DNA of 64,000 nucleotides from Hormiphora californensis (lineage: Eukaryota > Ctenophora > Tentaculata > Cydippida > Pleurobrachiidae): NCBI GenBank assembly GCA_020137815.1, contig CM035355.1, forward strand, positions 781,451 to 845,450, written 5' to 3'. A model generated the notes under the pieces. That model did no database searches. It saw only the letters and a program-made list of their open reading frames with translations, and had not been told where the DNA came from. The first letter of the stretch is position 1. Each line of letters begins with the position of its first letter. The translations under genes were made by a program, and so were the position numbers. Of the stretch, positions 42,293-52,100 are shown one piece after another.

Positions 42293-42629
42293 GGCGCTGG
42301 AATGGAAGGTGTGGTTAGTGGCTGAGGGGGTTAGGGATTAGGGAATCAGGGGGTTAGGAAGGTGTGTGTTTAGTATTACAAGTAGAGAATGTGACCGGAA
42401 AGAGAGGAACTGAACAGGGGGGGGGGGTAGAACTGTATCAACCACAGCGGAAGAAAAACACAGTTCTTGATGATAAGCATGTGATATATTACGTGAGATA
42501 AACAATACTATAACACAACACTGTACAAAACAATAAATACATAACTTAGACTCTGATCACGTGTAAATAAAATTAGAATGCTCTTCATAATAAAAACTGT
42601 CAACTCATTCTGCTAGAATTCTTCACATG

Positions 42630-42674
42630 GTTGTCATGGTAACAACCCTGTGACGTCACACCCTCATGACGTCA
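42630..42674. promoter_or_regulatory. X-box-7 bp-CRE module plus a second CRE between SDCCAG8 and ZMYND10
   Basis: GTTGTCATGGTAAC (42630-42643, one mismatch to the RFX consensus), 7-bp spacer AACCCTG, TGACGTCA (42651-42658), then TGACGTCA again at 42667-42674. The second CRE overlaps the end of the SDCCAG8 coding frame. The spacing equals that in the Wntless intron array. It lies about 340 bp upstream of ZMYND10. Confidence 0.6.
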
Positions 42675-44481
42675 TCATGTCCTTCTCAGGTTGGCACAAG
42701 TCCAATTTGGGGATATACTGGGGAACATCACACAACTGAGTTTGAAGCAGCTCAATCTCTTTAGCCATTACAGTCCGTTCTCTCAGTAGGTTATTCTTAT
42801 TCTGAACCACACTGTAAAGCTCTTCAGCCGTTTTGATGATATGAGATTCAGCCAACTTTAAACTTTTCGTCATCTTTTTCTCGTTCTCCCGAAGTGTCTT
42901 GGTTTTCTGTGACACCGAACCCAATTTCTTTTCCACCGATTGGTATTTCTGGGTGAGAATAGTGTGTTCCTTTCGGAGAGTGTTCAGTTCCTGATTCATT
43001 GCGGTGGAAGATTCCTCAAACTGTTTCGTGGATTCACAGTGTGCATTCCTCCATTTGGTAGCCAGATTCTGCTGTTGAGACAAGAGAAGTTGCAATTGGG
43101 ATACAGTCTCACTGTGTCTTGCCCGACACTCCTCCAACTCAGCTTTTGCAGTTGCCTGGGTCTGACTAGACACCAACTTGAGATGTTCAATGGTCAGAGA
43201 ATTAGTTTTCTCCAGTGACACTTTGTCATTAATTGTTTTGTTCATTGCGATCTTCAAGTTGGCGACCTCATCATTTAGAGTTGCTGTGTCCAGTGTTAAC
43301 TTCCTCACAGTTTCTTCACTAGATGTTAACCTCCCCTTACATCGTGTCAACTCTCCCTGGAGTTGAGTTACCTCCCTCTGTCGATCGTGTAACTCCAACT
43401 GAACACTATTCTTGTTCAGTGCCACTGCGTTGATAGCATCATCCCGCTCCCCCAGTGCTGCCCGCAGTTGATCCCGGAGTTGTTGGGAAGTCTTATCGAC
43501 CACCTCTAGACTGGTGAGACCTTGTTCCCGGTACCGCTCAACAGTTCTAATTAGATCAGCCCTCTCACGATCACCCGCATCAAGTTGTAGTTGTGCCCTC
43601 TGTATCTCATTCTGTGCAGTGGTTAGTTCCCGTTCCTTCTCTCGTAGATTCTCCCTGACCTCAGCCATGGCCTCATCGTGAGATTGTTGGAGTTCAGCCT
43701 TCGCTTGGGTGACCTGCACCGAGTGTCGCTCTCTAACTCTGTTCAGCTCATCAGTTGATCGCTTTAGTTTGATCTCCAGGCTCTCTTGGTCCGATCGAGC
43801 TCTGTCCACCATCTCTACACTCTTTTTCACTTTCCCCATCGCTTCCTCCTCCCTCCCTCTCATCACTTCCACGAGACTTTGTAAACTCATCAGTGCTGTC
43901 TCCATCTCCTCCCTCTCCTGCTCCCACTTGCTATCCGGGCTGGGCTCTGCTGATTTGTTGTGAACGGGCGGCATGTGTTTATAGTCATCCACTTGTTGTT
44001 CTGCGTCCCTGAGTTCCGCTCGGAGAAGGGACACTTGTCGTTGTAGGGCACTCACCTGCTGTTCGTATACACCCCTTTGATCGAGTAGATGTTGTAGGAG
44101 GGAGGAGTGAGCGGCACCCACTGGACCACCTAACAACTCCCCTCCCCCGGTATCCTCCCCCAGATCCGTGACATCCAAACTGATGTGTTGTTCCAACTCC
44201 TTGTGTAGTGCCTGGTTCTGTCCCACCAATACCTCACATCTGTCCCTCAGGGCTGCAAGAGACTCCTTGTAACACGTGACCTGTCTCTGGAGATGGTTTA
44301 CTAGCTCCTCGTGCTGATCCACAACAGAGGACACCTCATTCTCTAGAGTTGCTATGTTCGGGGTACCGGGCTGGTGGACGGGGACACGGCCCGGTTTAGC
44401 GGTGTCTGACAGGAGGGTGGAATTGAGGGATTGTCTGATATCAGCCAGACTGTCCGCTATCTTACGACTTCGCTTTTCCAT
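42664..44481 (-). CDS. SDCCAG8: SDCCAG8-like centrosomal/ciliary coiled-coil protein, 605 aa
   Basis: Intronless ORF, almost wholly predicted coiled coil, low in Pro and Gly and rich in E, Q, L, R and K. The assignment rests on remembered similarity to SDCCAG8: an early CEVLVGQNQALHKELEQ segment and a middle VKKSVEMVDRARSDQ region. The C-terminal stretch LAESHIIKTAEELYSVVQNK then NNLLRERTVMAKEIELLQTQL corresponds to the vertebrate end (LLSKQNQLLLERQSLSEEVD). Vertebrate SDCCAG8 is about 713 residues and works at centrosomes and cilium transition zones. Other coiled-coil proteins can mimic this, so identity is good but not certain. The ATG at 44481 is followed by MEKRSRKIADSLADIR. It is in tandem with ZMYND10. 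Confidence 0.8.
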   Translation of the reverse strand: MEKRSRKIADSLADIRQSLNSTLLSDTAKPGRVPVHQPGTPNIATLENEVSSVVDQHEELVNHLQRQVTCYKESLAALRDRCEVLVGQNQALHKELEQHISLDVTDLGEDTGGGELLGGPVGAAHSSLLQHLLDQRGVYEQQVSALQRQVSLLRAELRDAEQQVDDYKHMPPVHNKSAEPSPDSKWEQEREEMETALMSLQSLVEVMRGREEEAMGKVKKSVEMVDRARSDQESLEIKLKRSTDELNRVRERHSVQVTQAKAELQQSHDEAMAEVRENLREKERELTTAQNEIQRAQLQLDAGDRERADLIRTVERYREQGLTSLEVVDKTSQQLRDQLRAALGERDDAINAVALNKNSVQLELHDRQREVTQLQGELTRCKGRLTSSEETVRKLTLDTATLNDEVANLKIAMNKTINDKVSLEKTNSLTIEHLKLVSSQTQATAKAELEECRARHSETVSQLQLLLSQQQNLATKWRNAHCESTKQFEESSTAMNQELNTLRKEHTILTQKYQSVEKKLGSVSQKTKTLRENEKKMTKSLKLAESHIIKTAEELYSVVQNKNNLLRERTVMAKEIELLQTQLCDVPQYIPKLDLCQPEKDMMTS

Positions 44482-44897
44482 TACAGCCTAGATGGGGGAT
44501 GGTGGGATTTTATTTTATAGTGTCATTTACAAAAGAGTTAAAAATAGAAAGAGTAAGATTTGACGGGCCCATGATTGGATTGAATCGAAGAATAGAACAT
44601 TTAGTAACAAATGAGAGACCGAAGGGGGAGGGATAATGAGGGAGGGGTCCAGGATAATTAGTACCGCCCCCAGCTGAACGAATCAAAGAGAGAGAAACAG
44701 CTTGATTAATTACCATTTGTAAAATCAGTACACAAACACACAGTACACAAAACTAAGAATGTTTAGAAACCAATTGTCAACCAAAATGTATTAATTAAAC
44801 CAATTGAGAACCAGCATCTGAGATTTGGCACACGCTTGATATCATCTCGTGTGAAGATAGTACTTGAACAACTGTATAAACAGTAGTGCGTGCTTTC

Positions 44898-45688
44898 GGG
44901 GGGGTTCCGGCCGGAATTTATGAGGATTTTTGAGGTCACCTCAAAAATCCTCATTTATTATTTGCTGGACAAGCCCTCAAAAATCCTCAAAAATCCTCAA
45001 AAATTTTTCGTTCTATTTAAACATATATAAAGATTATATTTTAGAGGTATAAAATGCACTGATTATCAATTCAAGAGCTCTTGTCTGTGCTCTTTGGCTT
45101 CCCACACTTGAAGCACTGCTTTCTTTTAGCAAAGTTATTAACTTCACATGCTTGACAAGACCCCGGTGCCCAGATTTTCAAAATTTTAGATAAATACGAT
45201 TTTCAGTCAAATATGCGGCCAACTTTGTCCCAAAAATCAACGATTTTGCTGCCTAGTAAGATAAATGTCTAGAAAATTTTTAGAAATCATTTATAAAGTT
45301 TTCAAAATTTAAAAAAAAGTGTCCCCACCCGGGCCCGGTTGGGAATCGAACCCGGGCCTTACGCGTCAGAGTGGAGGCAGCACAAATTTACCCCATATTT
45401 ACATTGACGATTTCGCCTCATTTTGAGGAATTTTGAGGATGTTTTTAGGGCCATCACCAAGGTATCTGGGAAAATTGTCTAACTGTTTTACTCCTATTAA
45501 GGAATGTGTATGCCCAATAATATGCGTAATCGTCAAAATTTTTGTAAAAACTATAAAATAATTGTTGAGGATTATTGAGGATTATTGAGGATTATTGAGG
45601 ATTTTTGAGGATTTTTGAGGGCCCTCATTAATTCGAAAAACGCTGGACAAGACCTCATCCTCATTAATTATTGGCCGGCACCCCCCCC
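44898..45688. mobile_element. 791-bp non-autonomous DNA element with 8-bp target duplication
   Basis: Flanked by exact GTGCTTTC copies (44890-44897 and 45689-45696). Inverted termini GGGGGGGTTCCGGCC and complement of GGGGGGGGTGCCGGCC. Inside each end are tandem copies of the 10-mer TCAAAAATCC (left) and its complement (right). An 8-bp duplication suits hAT or P elements, but the G-rich ends are not typical of hAT. Carries a tRNA-like fragment at 45325-45375. Confidence 0.8.
45319..45375 (-). other. tRNA-like 3' fragment with B box and T-run
   Basis: On the minus strand GGTTCGATTCC (45342-45352) is a perfect Pol III B box, in a GC-rich T-arm-like setting, followed about 35 bases later by an 8-T run (an A-run on the plus strand). 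No D-arm, A box or full cloverleaf could be drawn, so it is a tRNA or SINE remnant, not a working tRNA. Confidence 0.4.
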
Positions 45689-46103
45689 GTGCTTTCTTCA
45701 ATAAATGAAGGCAATGATTTTGTCCGATAAACAATTAAAAATGTGACGTTATCCAAAAAATGTGTGCGTAAAAACTTTTAATTAACCAATAGTAAATAAT
45801 CAAGTAATAATGGCGGGGGGTAATGGATTGTGTGTTTAGTTGATTCGCGTATGTTCATGCCAAATTAAATTCCCTGATCGTTTTTTATGAAAACCCTCAA
45901 AAGTTAACAGACAAATATGAACAATAAATAATAAACTAATCTCCTCTCTCTGCAATACTATACGCTCTGTTAATAGCCCTCTCAGCTCACTGTTAAATAT
46001 ATCTATAATAACCTCTCTCTCTAACGACATTCAAGCCCATCAACATGTAACGAGTGGTTGTCATGGTAACCATGGTCCAATAATTCCGTAACACCCTGTT
46101 ACA

Positions 46104-49100
46104 CTACACACTCTTGATCTTCTGGGCTATCTTCTCAGCCACTGCAACCAGAACACCAGTGTAGTCCCCGGAGATAGTGTTGGGGAAGATACTACTGTCA
46201 ACCACACGGAGACCCTCCACACCAATCACTTTCAGCTCATCAGTTACCACCTAGGAGGTTGTTATGTATTGAAAAGGGGGATACAAAATCAGGTTACTTA
46301 TTACTTATCGCTCGCGCTCGATGGAAAATTGTTATTATTCAAGAAAGGAGTAGCTACGTAACCGGTAACTCCCTCTTTACAAGTATTATAAAGGGGTATT
46401 GAATAGTGTACGGCTGTCGACTATCCCCTCAAAGTCTACACACTCCAAACTAGGGAGGGGCTGTAGGGATCTTGGCATCCCTATCTTACCTTTCCAATGG
46501 CACAAGTTCCACTAGGGTGGCCGGCAGTAAAAGCAAACTGTTTGATAGTCTGAATCCAGGCGTCATCTGTGTCAGACTTGGACTGGGGTCCGGGAAGGGG
46601 GACCTCCTCTCCCACCAGAGCAGCCATGGCTTTAGTACCCACCAACTTCTGTACATACCTGGAGAGAGAGAGGAGAATAGTTGGAAGAACAAACCGAACC
46701 AAGTATGGAAGTTTACAAGTTAATTGTGCACGATTGGCTCACAGATTCCTCCCTTCCCATTATGTCATTAGCCATCCCAAAAGGTCTACTAAACAAGTAC
46801 CTGACACCGGAGAGAAGGCTCTTCAGATCAGCCTCACTGGACAAATACTGGGGGTCGACAATGGGGGGATCGTGGATACCTACACCCCTCAATCTGACCT
46901 CCCCAGTACTCTTGGGATGCAGGAGGGTGGGAATGAAGGTGAACCCTTCTGTGTTGGAGTCGTATAGTCCTGCGTTAAAGAGATCCTCTAGCTCGTACTT
47001 GATTCCTAGAATCTCAGCCTGGTTGAGGGATAGTGTAATGTACAAAATACCCCGAGAAAAGGATAAATAGTATCCATAGTAATGGTAACCATAGCCTAGC
47101 TATGGTAACCATGGTAACATGACGTACCTGGTTAGGCAGGGCCACAGCTCTCAGCATGTTCACATTAATATTTGGCTTCTTTCCTCCATTTTCAGTGTCT
47201 ACAAACACAGTAGTCTGACTCTGAAGTGTCTCAGACCACGGCCCACTTTTCTTGAAGTAGTATTCGAGGAAACTCCGTGCGCTTGTCACTTTGTCCATTG
47301 TCACAGACACTTTGTCCTCAGTTTTGTATCGCATCCATAACTTTAGGGGGTCCTTTAGTCCTTTACCAACGGGCAGAGTGGAGACTGACTGGATCTGTGG
47401 GAGAGTTGAAAAGTGGTAATTATATCCATTATTTGTAACCAAGAGTCCTGAATGAGGTTTGTTGTAAAGATTTAAACTTATTGGTACCTTATGTTTCTTG
47501 AGTTCCTCTTCAGGTCCAATACCACTGAGCATCAACAGTTTGGGGGTCTCAATGGCACCTCCTGTCAGTATTATCTCTTTCCTGGCCCTAACTGCCTTAT
47601 TGACTCCATCCTGAGAGAATACAGTTTGGAAATATATCTTCTATTGGCATGGTGTGTGTTTATTGCATGTTGAATATGAAGCTGCTGATCAACCAATACG
47701 CCTTTCAAACTATCTTATTGTCTTTTCTTCTTCTCCCTCTCTTTCTATCTCTCTCGCTCTCTCTTCCCTTCTTACCTCATTGTACACAACTTGTGTAGCT
47801 CGATTTCCCGAGAACAGAATCTTGCTTGCTACAGAGTTGGTGGTTATGTGCACCTTGTATCGGCGATTGACGGCAGGCTCTAAAAATGCCCGAGCAGCTG
47901 ACCACCGCTCACCCTTCTCCATCATGAAAAGGTTCTGAGAGACTCCTACCTGTTCCCGTGAGGTGTAGTCAACCTGAAAGAGAGATGTGTGTGATACCTG
48001 GGGTTGGAAAGGAATATTAGGTTGTCCCAGAAAGAATGTCGTGTCCCGTTTTCTCGAAGTTGGCCCATCGATTTCGATTTAAAACTTTTCTAGCTCGTTC
48101 ATTTAACCCTTGACTCTATGAAACAAGTGTCTATTTTGAAAAAATTGATTTTCGACGCACCCTGGCGAACCCGGAAACAAGCGAGCTAAAATTTCCGCTG
48201 AACGAGAAATATGCGCATGTTGAAAACACTGCTGTACTTTTTCCTGTGAGTGTCTGTAAGATATTACACTACCCCAAGCTTGTTTATTGGACAATTCTCT
48301 ATCGTTTGAGTGGTGGATGAAGACACAGGTCAGAATTGTTGCTGAGCTATGGAGCTCTAAAAATTTTTGGTCAAAATCTGAAATTTCCACTTCCGGGCCA
48401 CTTCTGAGTTCATTCGATTGGTGTATTGACATTCTTTTTGCAGCTTTGAATAGTCCCGACTAAGCTTTTAGTCATAGCGATGTTGGCGATTTGATTTGGT
48501 AATGTTTGAAGATGAAATTTGGAAGTTTTTGAAAGTAGCCTAAAAACAGGTCAAAAACAGGGGTTAAATTTTTGATTTTTTCGCTTTTGCACAGTATATT
48601 AGCTTTGTCTGACGCTTCCACAGGTTGCGTCGAGACTAAAATCGCATAGGTTCCTTAACTTTGGACAATTTGCTATCGTTTGGTGCCATTTGGAGTTCTA
48701 AAAGCTCAAAGGGCATTATTTCAGAGACGTTTTAAGAATTGGAAAACCTCCGTTCAGCGGCACCTCGACTTTGGGTTTCAAAATACCGAATTACAAACGG
48801 ATGAAATGAGCATTTGAAATTTTGGACACGTTCCTGAGTTAGGAATCGCCATATTGACAAGATAGAACTGGTTAGAAGTCTCTAACCCATGTATTTCTCC
48901 TAAAAATCGGTACACGACATTCTTTCTGGGACAACCTAATATTATATGCGAGGCAGTAGACTGTATTATAAGGAAGTTGTATGGCCATAACTCAATATCA
49001 CCCACCTGTTTCAGACCGAGCTCATGGGCAGCTGCACTGAACGCTGAAGAAAGGGGACAATTCTCATCTCCTCTTGACACTGGCAATTCCCCATCTGTCC

Positions 49101-52100
49101 CATGGAACTGACTAGAAGCAATATCGACTGCCCTCTCTCCCTGCATGAAATATGGCAGCAAGCTATCCCAGGTCCACTCACTTCCCCATAAGCTGAAATC
49201 CTCCACATTGCCCCGTCCATAGATCATATCCCCAATACTACTGCTGCCACCCAGCACCCGACCCAGAGGCAGTGTCATCCTATTGTTGATAAACCCCTGG
49301 GCAGAGTTTTGCTGGGGAAGGGTTTTGTAGTTCCAGACCAAGTTCTTGTCAGGGTCAAGGAGATTAACACTGGCAACAGGAATTCGGATGCTATGGTCAT
49401 AATCAGGTCGACCTGCCTCTATTACTAGGATGGACGTGTTAGCCACCTCGGCTAACCGATGGGCGAGAACCGATCCAGCAGTCCCTCCTCCAACTATCAC
49501 ATAGTCGTACTCTTCTCTGAGGGATAAGATAATTTAAATAAAAGAGATCTGAATATAGCTCAACCACTACCCCTTCTGAGTTCCACCTCCCCTAGGTCCC
49601 CCCCTCCAGGCCCCAGGACTCCGGAACGCCCAATAATCTTACTATAACACCCAATATTAATAACTAATGACGATAGGGGAACAGCAGCTGTACGGTTTGT
49701 TTACTGCTGTAACCATAGCAACACTCATTATATCGTTTTAAGGAACACGTGGGGCACACCGGCTAGAAATTATACCTTCCCAACCTACTATGAGCCGTCA
49801 TATTTCTCATTCTGTTTTATTGAAGCTGACTCTATGTAGCTCGATCTAGTTTACTGATTTTAATGTCCTAATGATTCTCTTTTCTCTTAGTTAGTTTGCA
49901 ATGTTTTAATACCCACCACACCAACTAGTCCTTTGCTCCACACTTTAACCTCTTGAAATATTTACCAGTCCAAAATGAGTTGCGATGATCATGTACTGGG
50001 TAACGCAACGCAAGTGCAACTATGGATGGAAGAGTTTAATGAAATAAAAAGTATTTTCCTGTGGTGTAGTACCCCGCCAGCTATTATTGGAGTTTCTCTC
50101 AACACCATCTGTCTGGTCTACTTTCTACGTTATCAAAGGAACAAACTTGGAGATCACATGGTTATTTTGCTCTGTGTCGCCGATATTATGGTCTGTATAA
50201 CTTGTTTTTGGGTACAAGCCATCAGATGGGAACCGTCCTTAAACCTCAGATTAACAATGAACGCTGTACATTTTTGTAACCTTTGTACAATCACAGCCGT
50301 ATTTAACTTATGGTACCTCCGCATGAAGTCCATTTTAAAACCATTAAGTTTCACAAACAATCGACATGTTTACGGAATCGTTATCGCTGAAATGATTTTT
50401 GCAGCTGTCAGCTCCATTGCAGGCAGTCAGAAATCTTATGAAAACAGCGTTTTGAAAATGTTAAGTGGGACTAGTAGACAGGTAGATCAAGTGAAGGGAG
50501 ACCTTTTCGGCTATGGTGTATTTAGTATCCTGTTATTTTCAACCAACGCAATAGTGTTATGTTATTCTCTACGAGCTCAGTCAAAATTAACTGTTAACAT
50601 TTCGGATACGGCCGATAATTCTACCAAAAAGCAAGCGGGAGTAACGGTTTGCCTGTTTGTTGCAGTTCAAATGTTTTATGGATTTTGTCTGACGGGCTGG
50701 TTTTTATGGCTTATGGAGGCGGAACTATCACGACTCAAAGCACAGGCGGGAAAAGTCTGTGTTTCGTTAAATGAAACAGACTACAAGTCAATGGGTTACG
50801 CACAAATTATAAACCCACTGGCTTGTCTTACATCTGCACTGAACCCAGCCATTAACATTTGGAGAAATCACAAACTAAATTCCTATGTGATGGGAATGTT
50901 CTGAAGTCGACAAGAAGAACAGACAAGTGTGGGAACAGAATCAGCAAACGCATAGTGGAAGTCGACTGGACATTTTCCCATTTCAATTTGTCCCTCCTCT
51001 TTTCCTTCCAGGACACCGGAGCGCCCAATATCGGTTTGTTTACTGCTGTAACTATAGTAACACTCATTATATCGTTTTAAGGAACACGTGGGGGCACACC
51101 GGCCAGAAATTATACCTTCCTAACCTACTATGAGCCGTCATATTTCTCATTCTGTTTTATTGAAGCTGACTCTATGTAGCTTGAGCTAGTTTACTGATTT
51201 TAATGTCCTAATGATTCTCTTTTCTCTTAGTTAGTTTGCAGTGTTTTAATACCAACCACACCGATAATTCCTTTGCTCGAAACTTTAACCTCTTTAAATG
51301 TTTACCAGTCCAAAATGAGCTGCGATGATCATGTACTGGGTAACGCAACGCAAGTGCAACTATGGATGGAAGAGTTTAATGAAATAAAATGTATTTTCCT
51401 GTGGTGTAGTACCCCGTCAGCTATTATTGGAGTTTCTCTCAACACCATCTGTCTGGTCTACTTTCTACGTTATCAAAGGAACAAACTTGGAGATCACATG
51501 GTTATTTTGCTCTGTGTCGCCGATATTATGGTCTGTATAACTTGTTTTTGGGTACAAGCCATCAGATGGGAACCGTCCTTAAACCTCAGATTAACAATGA
51601 ACGCTGTACATTTTTGTAACCTTTGTACAATCGCAGCCGTATTTAACTTATGGTACCTCCGCATGAAGTCCATTTTAAAACCATTAAGTTTCACAAACAA
51701 TCGAATTGTTTACGGAATCGTTATCGCTGAATTTATTTTTGCAGCTGTCAGCTCCATTGCAGGCAGTCAGAAATCTTATGAAAACATCGTTTTGAAAATG
51801 TTAAGTGGGACTAGTAGACAGGTAGATCAAGTGAAGGGAGACCTTTTCGGCTATGGTGTATTTAGTATCCTGTTATTTTCAACCAACGCAATAGTGTTAT
51901 GTTATTCTCTACGAGCTCAGTCAAAATTAACTGTTAACATTTCGGATACGGCCGATGATTCTACCAAAAAGCGAGCGGGAGTAACGGTTTGCCTGTTTGT
52001 TGCAGTTCAAATGTTTTATGGATTTTGTCTGACGGGCTGGTTTTTATGGCTTATGGAGGCGGAACTATCACGACTCAAAGCACAGGCGGGAAAAGTCTGT

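Larger units (their letters stand above)
44482..46103. other. Intergenic between SDCCAG8 and the GMC gene
   Basis: Holds the 8-bp-TSD element at 44898-45688 and an X-box-like GTTGTCATGGTAAC at about 46056. No gene recognised; small open frames are AT-rich noise. Confidence 0.55.

Noticed and set aside
45319-45375. Functional tRNA gene on the minus strand
   Set aside because: A B box and T-run are present, but no A box, D-arm or acceptor pairing could be drawn.
48103-48432. 109-codon minus-strand ORF as a transposase remnant
   Set aside because: Lies inside the mariner-like element, but no D,D35-type or other transposase motif could be seen.
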